Shown one piece after another: positions 1-7,187 of a stretch of DNA of 12,900 nt; position 1 is the first letter of the stretch, and each line of letters starts with the position of its first letter. Made by a program: the position numbers and the translations under genes. The stretch comes from Ferrimicrobium sp. GTDB lineage: Bacteria; Actinomycetota; Acidimicrobiia; Acidimicrobiales; Acidimicrobiaceae. The stretch is taken from NCBI GenBank assembly GCA_027365375.1, contig DAHXNM010000237.1:1-12900 (forward strand). Reading direction: 5' to 3'. The notes below the pieces were generated by a model that was not told the origin of the DNA, did not search any database, and saw only the letters and a program-made list of their open reading frames with translations.

Positions 1-2
1 CT

Positions 3-161
3 GTGCTTGGTTGTATTATCGTCGCTATCTATCGGAGCGAAGGCCACCAAATCAACACCGGACTAGCTTTTAAAGCACCCCACGACGACCAGAGCCTACT
101 TTGGGCCCGGGGTTGGCGTGCACGGAACGCGCGCCCGATCCATGTGGCCCGGCGCGCGTGA
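3..161 (+). CDS. Possible 3' end of an unidentified gene (truncated by window edge)
   Basis: One plus-strand frame is open from the window edge to a TGA at 159-161, about 52 codons, with a third-position GC of roughly 60%. The peptide begins VLGCIIVAIYRSEG, which could be the end of a membrane segment, and ends in an Arg-rich tail (NARPIHVARRA). Its stop lies only 6 bases from the sufB stop on the other strand, a spacing typical of tail-to-tail genes. I recognise no family, and a 52-codon open frame could arise by chance. The frame contains the GC-rich inverted repeat at 127-159, so it may simply be untranslated sequence downstream of sufB. Confidence 0.25.
   Translation: MLGCIIVAIYRSEGHQINTGLAFKAPHDDQSLLWARGWRARNARPIHVARRA
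127..159 (-). terminator. GC-rich hairpin downstream of sufB
   Basis: ACGCGCGCC (127-135) and GGCGCGCGT (151-159) are perfect 9-base inverted repeats separated by 15 bases. The hairpin starts 8 bases after the sufB stop on the minus strand. No T-run follows it, so it is not a classical intrinsic terminator, although U-tail-less hairpins are often proposed as terminators in actinobacteria. If the plus-strand fragment here is real, the hairpin could serve both convergent genes. Confidence 0.35.
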
Positions 162-167
162 CCATCC

Positions 168-1568
168 TTATCCGATGGAACCATCCATCTGAAGCTCAAT
201 TAATCGAGACCACTCGACCGCGTACTCCATCGGCAACGTGCGCGTTACTGGCTCAATGAATCCATTGACGATCAGGCTCATGGCCTGTGCCTCCGACAAA
301 CCGCGACTCATCAGATAGAACAGCTGGTCCTCGCCGACCTTCGACACCGTTGCCTCGTGTCCAACCCAAGCGTTACGCTCACCGATCTCCATGTAAGGCT
401 TGGTCTCAGAAATCGAATTATCATCGAGAAGCAATGCATCGCAACGTACGAATGAACGAGAGTTCTTTGCCCCCTCCTCCATGTGTACGAGTCCACGATA
501 GGTCGTGATGCCACCATCTTTGGAGATGGACTTGGATACGATCGTCGAGGTCGTCTCCGGTGCAGCGTGAATCATCTTTGCACCAGCATCTTGGTGTTGC
601 CCAGCACCTGCATACGCGACCGACAGAACCTCACCGGATGCCTTTGGTCCCATCAGATAGACTGATGGGTACTTCATAGTCAACCGGGAGCCGATGTTGC
701 CATCGATCCACTCAACTCGCGCCTCGGCCTCCGCTCTGGCTCGCTTGGTGACAAGATTGTAGACGTTCGATGACCAGTTCTGGATGGTGGTATAGGTTAT
801 GCGAGCACCAGGTTTGGCGATAAGCTCGACTACAGCGGAGTGCAATGAATCGGTCGAGTAGACCGGTGCAGAGCACCCTTCGATGTAGTGAACCTGGGAA
901 CCCTCGTCAGCGATAATCAACGTGCGTTCGAACTGTCCCATGTTCTCGGAGTTAATCCGAAAGTACGCCTGCAGTGGCATCTCGAGCTTGACACCCTTAG
1001 GTACATAGATGAATGATCCTCCAGACCAAACAGCCGAGTTAAGGGCGGCGAACTTGTTATCATTCGGAGGGATAACCGTCCCAAAGTACTGCTTCACGAG
1101 CTCGGGGTAGTCACGCAATGCAGTGTCCATGTCGGTAAAGAGGACACCCAGCTTTGCCAAGTCGTCACGATTGCGGTGATAGACAACCTCAGACTCATAC
1201 TGCGCAGTCACGCCACCTAGGTATTTGCGTTCAGCCTCAGGGATCCCGAGCTTATCCCAGGTGTTCTTCATGTTCTCAGGTAGCGCGTCCCAGTTATCAA
1301 CCTGGTGATCGGTCGGCTTCACGTAGTAATATATGTCATCAAAATCCAGATCAGGCATATTGACAGCGAACCACGGAGCCATAGGCCTTCGCGTAAAGTG
1401 GTCGAGCGCCTTCAGTCGGAATGCACGCATCCAATCTGGTTCACCCTTGATTCGCGACATCTCCTCTACGATCTCTCTAGAGAGTCCCTTTTTAGGCTTG
1501 AATACGTAGTCTTCGACGTCAGACCAGCCGAGCTTGTAGCGTCCTAGATCAAGTTCCACAGAGGCCAT
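168..1568 (-). CDS. sufB: SufB, Fe-S cluster assembly scaffold subunit
   Basis: SufB is the scaffold subunit of the SUF system. With SufC (ABC-type ATPase) and SufD it forms the cytoplasmic SufBC2D complex on which Fe-S clusters are built from SufS/SufE-derived sulfur. The 466-residue product has the usual family length. The C-terminal half carries the diagnostic stretch with FVRCD (Cys376, equivalent to the essential E. coli Cys405), then VGHEATVSKVGEDQLFY (His404) and the ending LPMEYAVEWSRLIELQMDGSIG. The N-terminal half has the typical SufB block around DIYYYVKPTD and DKLGIPEAE. I chose the ATG at 1566-1568 because GAAGGAG sits 5 bases upstream; the frame stays open about 45 codons further, but that part is not SufB-like. 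It appears to be the first gene of its transcript, yet no sufC or sufD start follows within the 167 bases available. Regulation is probably through the dyad at 1635-1660. Confidence 0.96.
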   Translation of the reverse strand: MASVELDLGRYKLGWSDVEDYVFKPKKGLSREIVEEMSRIKGEPDWMRAFRLKALDHFTRRPMAPWFAVNMPDLDFDDIYYYVKPTDHQVDNWDALPENMKNTWDKLGIPEAERKYLGGVTAQYESEVVYHRNRDDLAKLGVLFTDMDTALRDYPELVKQYFGTVIPPNDNKFAALNSAVWSGGSFIYVPKGVKLEMPLQAYFRINSENMGQFERTLIIADEGSQVHYIEGCSAPVYSTDSLHSAVVELIAKPGARITYTTIQNWSSNVYNLVTKRARAEAEARVEWIDGNIGSRLTMKYPSVYLMGPKASGEVLSVAYAGAGQHQDAGAKMIHAAPETTSTIVSKSISKDGGITTYRGLVHMEEGAKNSRSFVRCDALLLDDNSISETKPYMEIGERNAWVGHEATVSKVGEDQLFYLMSRGLSEAQAMSLIVNGFIEPVTRTLPMEYAVEWSRLIELQMDGSIG

Positions 1569-1634
1569 TGCTACTCCTTCATTCGTTTGCATGGCACCGA
1601 AACTCTGGAATGATGGGCATCGGTGATTTGCACT

Positions 1635-1660
1635 ATCTCCATAGTAACAACTATGGAGAT
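1635..1660. promoter_or_regulatory. Perfect 11-4-11 inverted repeat, candidate operator of sufB and oligopeptidase B
   Basis: ATCTCCATAGT (1635-1645) and ACTATGGAGAT (1650-1660) are perfect inverted repeats around a 4-base centre, AACA. The dyad lies between the divergent sufB and oligopeptidase B starts. It covers the predicted sufB -10 and the -35 position of the rightward promoter, which suits a repressor site. It also resembles the E. coli IscR type 2 site as I remember it (A-3-CC-2-A-7-TA-1-GG-3-T): every fixed base is present, but the spacer before TA is 8 bases instead of 7. An Rrf2-family (IscR-like) or other Fe-S-sensing regulator is a reasonable inference from the sufB context. A transcript hairpin is the alternative reading. 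Confidence 0.6.
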
Positions 1661-1668
1661 CGTATCGA
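1641..1668 (-). promoter_or_regulatory. Predicted sufB promoter with extended -10
   Basis: Read on the minus strand, TGT-TACTAT (1649-1641) is an extended -10. A weak -35, TCGATA (1668-1663, 4 of 6 matches to TTGACA), stands 16 bases upstream. The expected transcription start near 1634 leaves a 5' leader of about 65 bases before the sufB ATG, with its own GAAGGAG ribosome-binding site. The -10 lies wholly inside the 1635-1660 dyad. Confidence 0.45.
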
Positions 1669-1680
1669 CCGGTATACACT
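1652..1680 (+). promoter_or_regulatory. Predicted oligopeptidase B promoter, leaderless configuration
   Basis: TACACT (1675-1680, within TATACACT) ends 7 bases before the ATG at 1688, so transcription should start at or next to the start codon. The -35 position, 17 bases further up (about 1652-1657, TATGGA), is poor and falls in the right arm of the 1635-1660 dyad. No Shine-Dalgarno sequence precedes the ATG, which fits a leaderless mRNA. Confidence 0.4.
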
Positions 1681-1687
1681 GGCCAGC

Positions 1688-3766
1688 ATGCCATATCTTT
1701 CACAGCTGCTCTTTGCTCGCTCCATGCCCCTTCCTAATCTGCCCTCACAACTCGGACATACGCTTACCGGAAGATCCATAACCCGAGAGGATCCGTTCTA
1801 CCACCTTCGAGACCTTGCCAATCCTGCTACCAGTGAGTATCTCCAGCAGGAACGTGATTTCATGAATCGGCTGGCCAGCAAGTTGGAAGAGACGCGCGAT
1901 GAACTCGTAGCCGAGTTTCGATCTCGCATCCCAGAACCGGACGAGAGCTATCCCACTCGCCGTGGCTCCTACGAGTACTTCAGCAGGATTGAACCAGACC
2001 TCGACTATCCGATTCACCTCCGCCGAAAAATCGGTGCCACCGAGGTGGAGACGGTGCTTGACGAAAATGCAGTAGCACAGAATCACGACTTTCTCGGTAT
2101 AAGCGGAATCGCTATCGCCGACGATGAACACACCATCGCCTACGGAGTCGACTTCAGTGGCGATGAGCGTTATCTGCTTCGAATCGGGCATCTCATCGAC
2201 GGGATACTTACCATCGACGAAGAGATCCCTTCCACCTCATACGGCTTCGTCTTTTCGAACGATGCGAGACAACTTCTATACACTCGCCCGGACGATACTT
2301 TGCGACCAGCCATGGTCCTGGCTCACTCCCTTGGCTCCGATCACAGCAGTGACATCGTGCTAATGGATGAAAAAGACCAGCGGTTCTACCTCGACGTGGG
2401 CCGCACCAAAGACCGCGACCTACTAGTCATCTCAGCCTCCAGTGCAATCACGAGCGAATATTGGCTCCTTCCAGCGAGCGGAGCACTCGACTCCCCCACC
2501 TGCTTTCGCCCACGCGAACAGGGGCTCGAATATCATCTTGATCACATAAATGGGTCGTTCTATCTGATGGCAGCCCATGAGGGCGAAGAGTATCGCCTGT
2601 TCACAGTACAAGATCGACTCGCGCCTTGGGAGCCCTTCTTCGAACTACCGACCGATGATCGCCTGGAAGGATTTGAGCTGACCCCTCTAGGCATCGTCCT
2701 ACAACTGCGCTCTGCAGATCGAACCAAACTCACCTATGTCGACTTTGAGCAAGACGGCGAGTTCGCTGGCGTTGAAATCTCCGTAGACGACGCCGCTGTT
2801 ACCTCGGTCTTACTTGGGAATTCAGAGCCGACGGCAACGACAATCCGCATCGAAGAGACCTCGCTTGCGATGCCGGCAACGCTGATAGAGATCGACCTCA
2901 CGACGCTAGAACGCACTACCCTCTGGCAACAGCGCGTACTTGGGGACGTTGATACCGCCAACTACCTCACAATGCGCGGCTACGCACCAAGCGACGATGG
3001 CCAACCTATCCCAGTTACATTCGTCCATCGTCGAGACCTTAAGCTGCCTGCAGCCACGCTCCTCTACAGCTACGGCGCGTACGGCGAACCCATCGATCCA
3101 GGCTTTTCGACCATGCGGCTTTCGCTCCTTGATCGTGGGTTTGTGTATGCAATTGCGCACGTGCGCGGTGGAGGCGAACTCGGCCGTCAATGGCACGACA
3201 TGGGCAGAATGGAGCACAAGCCCCAAGGCTTTCAAGACCTACGATCAGCAGCTGACTGGCTCGTTGATCACAACATCTCCAATCCAAACCTCATCTGTCT
3301 CCGAGGAGCCAGTGCAGGTGGTCTAATGGTGGCAGCTACGCTTAACCTCGATCCCAGCCGCTTTCGAGCCGCCGTTCTCGAGGTTCCCTTTGTCGACTGT
3401 CTAACCACTATCTCTGACCCTGATCTCCCCTTAACTATCACCGAATGGGAGGAGTGGGGCAACCCAATCGAATCAGACGTCATCGAATCTTTGATGGCTT
3501 CGTACAGCCCTTACGACAACCTGCAAACGGAACGCTACCCTGATCTCTTGGTGACTACCGGCCTAAATGACTCGCGAGTCTCTTACTGGGAACCCGCTAA
3601 ATACGTCGCCAAACTCCGTCTGCTCTCTCCGCTCACCAATGTAGCTCTAAAGATTGAGAACGAAGCTGGCCACATGGGAGCTTCAAAACGCACCGAAGTC
3701 TACCAAAACGAGGCTCTCGTCGAAGCCTTCCTCCTTGCTGCATGCGCTATAACAGAACCCGATTAA
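1688..3766 (+). CDS. ptrB: Oligopeptidase B (S9A prolyl oligopeptidase family)
   Basis: This serine peptidase cleaves short peptides after basic residues, probably in the cytosol since no signal peptide is evident. The 692-residue product has an N-terminal seven-bladed propeller region, with typical PtrB blocks such as YFSRIEPDLDYPIHLRRK and GDERYLLRIG, followed by an alpha/beta-hydrolase domain from about residue 450. The triad is Ser532 in GASAGG, Asp628 in LNDSRV and His662 in AGHMG. The acidic pair in EWEEWGNP (Glu586, Glu588) matches the positions that give oligopeptidase B its Arg/Lys preference. Start choice: ATG 1688 has a -10 seven bases upstream. ATG 1724 gives 680 residues and aligns slightly better with the E. 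coli N terminus. Neither has a Shine-Dalgarno. The frame is open back to 1568, but that part overlaps sufB and its leader. Divergent from sufB across a shared dyad. Confidence 0.93.
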   Translation: MPYLSQLLFARSMPLPNLPSQLGHTLTGRSITREDPFYHLRDLANPATSEYLQQERDFMNRLASKLEETRDELVAEFRSRIPEPDESYPTRRGSYEYFSRIEPDLDYPIHLRRKIGATEVETVLDENAVAQNHDFLGISGIAIADDEHTIAYGVDFSGDERYLLRIGHLIDGILTIDEEIPSTSYGFVFSNDARQLLYTRPDDTLRPAMVLAHSLGSDHSSDIVLMDEKDQRFYLDVGRTKDRDLLVISASSAITSEYWLLPASGALDSPTCFRPREQGLEYHLDHINGSFYLMAAHEGEEYRLFTVQDRLAPWEPFFELPTDDRLEGFELTPLGIVLQLRSADRTKLTYVDFEQDGEFAGVEISVDDAAVTSVLLGNSEPTATTIRIEETSLAMPATLIEIDLTTLERTTLWQQRVLGDVDTANYLTMRGYAPSDDGQPIPVTFVHRRDLKLPAATLLYSYGAYGEPIDPGFSTMRLSLLDRGFVYAIAHVRGGGELGRQWHDMGRMEHKPQGFQDLRSAADWLVDHNISNPNLICLRGASAGGLMVAATLNLDPSRFRAAVLEVPFVDCLTTISDPDLPLTITEWEEWGNPIESDVIESLMASYSPYDNLQTERYPDLLVTTGLNDSRVSYWEPAKYVAKLRLLSPLTNVALKIENEAGHMGASKRTEVYQNEALVEAFLLAACAITEPD

Positions 3767-4052
3767 GGGCCTTCAAACTAGCGTTATCGATCTGGGATCG
3801 TCCCCCACCGCTGCAGCCGCGCTTCAATCCTGGATAGTGATAACCACCTGATGTGAGTTAGCTGACCGATTCTCACCGCTATCGAGCGGGCAACTCCTCT
3901 GCTAGGAGCGTGCGTCAGAATCCAAAACTCTGGCAAATGAATGCCATTAATCGCATTTGTTTGTTTTCGATTTGGGCGTATCCCGATTTTACAAATGGAT
4001 TGTGCATACTTATGCAGCCATGGCTAATTCCGACCAATGCTCCAAGCGCTTG
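3767..4052. other. Convergent intergenic gap with several small palindromes
   Basis: These 286 bases separate the ends of the oligopeptidase B gene (+) and the DUF4115-like gene (-). I see no credible gene. The gap holds small dyads: CGATC-TGG-GATCG (3788-3800), CTCCT-5-AGGAG (3894-3908), TGCATA-CT-TATGCA (4003-4016) and the 10-base palindrome CAAGCGCTTG (4043-4052), which touches the stop of the minus-strand gene. Around 3930-4000 the sequence is more AT-rich than the flanking genes, and CAAATG/CATTTG words recur in both orientations. Confidence 0.6.
3932..3968 (+). terminator. Weak intrinsic-terminator-like hairpin after oligopeptidase B
   Basis: CAAATG (3934-3939) can pair with CATTTG (3954-3959), and two flanking G-U pairs could extend the stem to 8 bp around a 14-base loop. 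The T-rich run TTTGTTTTC (3960-3968) follows at once. The stem is AT-rich and lies about 165 bases after the stop codon, so this is a tentative call. Confidence 0.25.
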
Positions 4053-5315
4053 TTAGGCGGGCGACTGGCCAGAGGATGCAACAAGGTTAAAGGAGAATAC
4101 TCCCGGAGGTGACGAAAAAGAAACCGGCACACCGTTTACCTGCATCTGAAAGTCATGTGCGTTGCCAACTTTGATCCACAACGAAGATGCAGTCGAAGAG
4201 ATCGTATACGACCCACCAGCCGGGAGAGTCTGGTCCCATATCAACGGACCATTGGCTGAATCGGAATCAGCTACCCAACATGGCTGACTAGCGCTCACTA
4301 CAACCGTTCTAGCTCCGCCAGGAATATCGTAGGTCGCAGAACTCGAATTCGCACTGACCGGGGTGTACTTAGACGGTGTCGACGACGAGCCACCTGTCGA
4401 TTGACTGCCACTATTGGAGGTGGAGGAACTCGACGGGGTAGACGGTTTCGATGACGAGCCACCGGTGGTGGAAGAGGTCTTTTTCTTGCTGGTAGAGGTG
4501 GACTTCGATCCGGCTGAAGGGGTGGATGGGCGTGATTTCGAAGGGGTAGTCGTGTGCGTAGACGAAGGTGGAATAACCGTCGTTGAAGAGTTGCGACCAA
4601 GCAGAAAGAACCCGACGCCGAGGACCACCGCAATAGCGCCCGCGCCGACAGCCATCGCCGACAAAGGCAGACTCCGGCTAGACGAATAGACCCGATGTTC
4701 ACGCGTTCCCTGACCATCTACCTCAGGATTGGGCTCTCTCTCGTTCAAAGAGGTCTCAACCACCGGCATGGCCTCGGTCATAGACGAGGCGTGTACGCCG
4801 CCAATAGGAGTGAGTTGGACGGTGGAGTCCGTATTGACATCAGCCTTCTTCTCCAGAACCCCCTCCTCCCCGAAAACTAGCCCAGAGTCGACTGCTGAAG
4901 CATGTTCGGGCACCGACGATGCACCTTCAAGGATCTCGGAGGTGTCGCGTGTCGGCGCTTGTGGCTCGGATTCCAGTCTCTGGTCGCCACTCTCCCGGTT
5001 GTCGAAACCTTTAGACTCAGGTGTGGTCTGGGGGCGGTCATCGTCACTTGCGAGCGGAGTGGTAATGCGGATGAGATCTGGATCTGTGAGATCATCGAGC
5101 TTCGAGAGATCGAGCCTAACCGGACGTAGAGGCTCCACCTTGAAACTACGGACGTCTCGGTCTGCGGCCGGGGCGTCAGCCACCTTGGATATCATGTCGA
5201 GTGTCTGGCGATGGCCTGACATAGAACGGCGTTCGCGTGTCGCATTCGACAACCCGACCCGTGCTACGATCGCCAACCCGATGAATGCGACGACAAAGAT
5301 GATGATTACTGTCAT
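4053..5315 (-). CDS. Two-TM protein with Ser/Thr/Pro-rich linker and RodZ C-terminal-like (DUF4115-like) domain
   Basis: Function unknown. The 420-residue protein has a TM helix at the extreme N terminus (about 2-18, TVIIIFVVAFIGLAIVA), followed by Arg-rich sequence. A long acidic, probably disordered region runs to about 215, and a second TM helix spans about 218-240. After that comes a Ser/Thr/Pro/Lys-rich linker (about 243-321) and a compact domain (about 324-414) containing VVVSASQPCWVADSDS, LPAGGSYTIS and LWIKVGNA. That last part resembles DUF4115, the periplasmic domain of RodZ, but no helix-turn-helix is present. By the positive-inside rule the middle region is cytoplasmic and the C-terminal domain outside. 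The ATG at 5313-5315 has GAGGTG just upstream; an in-frame TTG at 5348 would add 11 residues. Divergent from the PilT-type ATPase 124 bases away, which hints at an envelope role but proves none. Confidence 0.75.
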   Translation of the reverse strand: MTVIIIFVVAFIGLAIVARVGLSNATRERRSMSGHRQTLDMISKVADAPAADRDVRSFKVEPLRPVRLDLSKLDDLTDPDLIRITTPLASDDDRPQTTPESKGFDNRESGDQRLESEPQAPTRDTSEILEGASSVPEHASAVDSGLVFGEEGVLEKKADVNTDSTVQLTPIGGVHASSMTEAMPVVETSLNEREPNPEVDGQGTREHRVYSSSRSLPLSAMAVGAGAIAVVLGVGFFLLGRNSSTTVIPPSSTHTTTPSKSRPSTPSAGSKSTSTSKKKTSSTTGGSSSKPSTPSSSSTSNSGSQSTGGSSSTPSKYTPVSANSSSATYDIPGGARTVVVSASQPCWVADSDSANGPLIWDQTLPAGGSYTISSTASSLWIKVGNAHDFQMQVNGVPVSFSSPPGVFSFNLVASSGQSPA

Positions 5316-5353
5316 GGGGCACCTCGAAGGCGAGAGACGATTCTTCAATCCAC

Positions 5354-5359
5354 AGTATA
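5354..5359 (-). promoter_or_regulatory. Predicted -10 of the DUF4115-like gene
   Basis: TATACT on the minus strand (5359-5354) is a strong -10 hexamer, 38 bases ahead of the chosen ATG. It predicts a leader of about 30 bases that includes the GAGGTG ribosome-binding site. I found no convincing -35. Confidence 0.4.
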
Positions 5360-5439
5360 GGCGTAGCTACACAACTGAAAGATAAGTTCACTTTGGCTCA
5401 ACTTCAGCTATCCGTGAAGCTGGTCGAAGATTACCAGGT

Positions 5440-6537
5440 ATGGCCACTAACCACCACGTCCTTCTTGAGAGCTACCTAGACACCCTGCGAGAACTAGGTG
5501 GTTCCGACCTTCACCTTAAAGCTAACGCCTCAGCGTGCGTGAGGGTGAGCGGACGTCTTAGCACCATCGATGCCCTCGCCTCTCCCACCGGGGAAGACCT
5601 TGCGGCAATGATGGAGGCGATCATGCCTGAATCGGCAACGGCCATATTCAAGAAGACAGGGGAGACAGACTTTGCCTACGTCGATAGCCATGGTCGACGC
5701 TATAGGGTGAACTGCTTTCTCTTTGGACGCGCTATCGGATTCGCGTTTCGCTCGGTCAAGCCACAGGCGCCCTCTTACATGGATCTCGGACTCCCCGCTT
5801 CAATCGCCGACCTAGCAAATATCGAGCGTGGCCTCATCCTGGTTACTGGACCTACCGGCTCCGGGAAATCATCAACCCTGGCTGCCATGGTAAATGCAAT
5901 CAACACGACCAAGGCCAAGCACATCATCACTCTCGAAGATCCAATCGAGTACATACACCAAGATCACCGTTCCTTCGTAAACCAACGAGAGATCGGCTTC
6001 GATACAAGGACGTTTGCGTCGGCTTTGCGCGCATCACTTCGTCAAGACCCAGACGTTATCCTCGTAGGAGAGATGCGAGACCTTGAAACGGTGGAGGCTG
6101 CCATGCAAGCCGCAGAGACTGGCCACCTCGTACTCTCTACGCTCCACACACTCGGGGTTGCAGAGACGATCTCCCGTATCATAGATTTCTTCCCTCCGTA
6201 TCAGCAGAAACAGGCGAGAGTATCACTCGCCGACATCTTGGCTGGCGTCGTCTCACAACGCCTAGTCGAGGCCAGCACAGGGGGCACGCTGGTGGCTGCC
6301 TGCGAAGTGCTGGTAACCAACGGGAGAGTAAAGCAAGCGATTCTCGAACCAGAGCGAGCCACCGACCTGAGAACAATCGTCACTGAGGGCGCCTTCTACG
6401 GCATGATGACATTCGACCAGGCGCTCGCCAAGTTAGTAACGGACGAGAAAATAACAGCCGAGACCGCGCTCGCCAACGCCTCGAACAGTCATGACCTTGG
6501 TCTGATGTTGAAGGATCTCGGTCACGCCGTCGCCTAA
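5440..6537 (+). CDS. pilT: PilT-type secretion/retraction ATPase
   Basis: This is a hexameric ATPase of the type II secretion / type IV pilus superfamily. PilT-type members sit at the cytoplasmic base of the pilus and power retraction. The 365-residue length fits the PilT/PilU group. Visible motifs are the N-terminal GGSDLHLKA (20-28), Walker A GPTGSGKS (137-144), Asp box ITLEDPIEY (163-171), Walker B region DPDVILVGEMRD (203-214), His box TGHLVLSTLHT (227-237) and RIIDFFPPYQQ soon after. The C-terminal stretch YGMMTFDQAL is also familiar from PilT/PilU proteins. No pilB, pilC or pilin genes are in the window, so the partner machine lies elsewhere. ATG 5440 gives the usual N terminus, but the only Shine-Dalgarno candidate (CAGG) is too close to it and I see no clear promoter. 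I call it PilT-type because the sequence alone does not separate PilT from PilU or an adapted paralogue. Confidence 0.9.
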   Translation: MATNHHVLLESYLDTLRELGGSDLHLKANASACVRVSGRLSTIDALASPTGEDLAAMMEAIMPESATAIFKKTGETDFAYVDSHGRRYRVNCFLFGRAIGFAFRSVKPQAPSYMDLGLPASIADLANIERGLILVTGPTGSGKSSTLAAMVNAINTTKAKHIITLEDPIEYIHQDHRSFVNQREIGFDTRTFASALRASLRQDPDVILVGEMRDLETVEAAMQAAETGHLVLSTLHTLGVAETISRIIDFFPPYQQKQARVSLADILAGVVSQRLVEASTGGTLVAACEVLVTNGRVKQAILEPERATDLRTIVTEGAFYGMMTFDQALAKLVTDEKITAETALANASNSHDLGLMLKDLGHAVA

Positions 6538-6590
6538 GCCACCGCAGTCCGAGAGGCATTGATGAAGATGCGCGGTGGGAATCGGTCAAC

Positions 6591-6599
6591 TGATAGCCT
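6591..6599 (+). promoter_or_regulatory. Predicted extended -10 for the RmlC-family gene
   Basis: TGA-TAGCCT forms an extended -10 in the 98-base gap after the PilT-type gene. Transcription would start near 6606, giving a leader of about 30 bases that includes GGCGGT (6625-6630), five bases before the ATG at 6636. I see no clear -35, and readthrough from pilT is also possible. Confidence 0.3.
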
Positions 6600-6635
6600 A
6601 GGTGTCGCACTCCTTCGATGAAACGGCGGTACCAC

Positions 6636-7187
6636 ATGGCTAATCACGAGCTCAACGATCTCATTGACGATGTCGTTATTATTCAACCTGAAGTCCACGC
6701 CGATGCCCGTGGTAAGTTTCAAGAGACTTATCGACGTTCGTGGTTCCCACTCGGTCGTGAGATGGTCCAGGGATCTCGTTCCGACAAAACAGCTGGCTCA
6801 TTGGTAGGGCTGCACTACCATCTGCACCAGGCTGACTATTGGTACATCGTCGACGGCACTGCGCAGGTAGTTCTTTACGATCTGAGACCCGACTCTCCTA
6901 CTCATGACACCGTAATGGATCTTGAGATGGGTGAGACTAACCCAATCGGCGTCTTCATTCCGCCAGGAGTTGCTCATGGTTTCGCGACACTCACCGACAT
7001 CACCTTGACATACCTCGTCGATGGGTACTACAACCCCTCAGACGAACTCGGCATCCGTTGGAATGATCCACGTTTTCGCGACGTCTGGCGACTCGTAGAC
7101 CCCGTCGTCTCCCAACGCGACCAGACCAACCCAAACCTATCCGACATCGGTCCAGGTCTGCTGCCCCATGGGAGGCCGAGAACCTAA
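6636..7187 (+). CDS. dTDP-4-dehydrorhamnose 3,5-epimerase family protein (RmlC-like cupin)
   Basis: RmlC-type cupins epimerise C3 and C5 of dTDP-4-keto-6-deoxyglucose on the way to dTDP-rhamnose; related proteins act on other nucleotide sugars. The 183-residue product has the family core: VGLHYH (catalytic-type His60), IPPGVAHGFATL, VDGYYNPSDELGIRWNDP (Tyr131 or Tyr132) and SQRD (Asp162), which corresponds to the SEKD motif. Two usual features differ. The Arg before GLHY is Val, and the Lys that normally follows is replaced in HQADYWYIVDG. I recall actinobacterial relatives with the same pattern, so this is probably a subfamily trait, and the exact substrate is uncertain. No rmlA, rmlB or rmlD lies nearby. 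ATG 6636 is preferred because GGCGGT sits 5 bases upstream; an in-frame ATG at 6618 would add 6 residues. Confidence 0.82.
   Translation: MANHELNDLIDDVVIIQPEVHADARGKFQETYRRSWFPLGREMVQGSRSDKTAGSLVGLHYHLHQADYWYIVDGTAQVVLYDLRPDSPTHDTVMDLEMGETNPIGVFIPPGVAHGFATLTDITLTYLVDGYYNPSDELGIRWNDPRFRDVWRLVDPVVSQRDQTNPNLSDIGPGLLPHGRPRT

Noticed and set aside
1568..1687. N-terminal extension of the oligopeptidase B frame back to 1568
   Set aside because: It overlaps the sufB start, its ribosome-binding site and the dyad, and resembles no part of the oligopeptidase B family.
1569..1703. N-terminal extension of the sufB frame
   Set aside because: The ATG at 1568 has an ideal GAAGGAG and begins the SufB-like sequence; the extension is not SufB-like and covers the promoter.
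3937..4056. 39-codon frame in the convergent gap (+)
   Set aside because: No ribosome-binding site, no recognisable sequence, and its end overlaps the stop of the minus-strand gene.
4414..4689. Acidic open frame opposite the Ser/Thr/Pro linker (+)
   Set aside because: It is the antisense reading of a low-complexity linker, which stays open because of codon bias.
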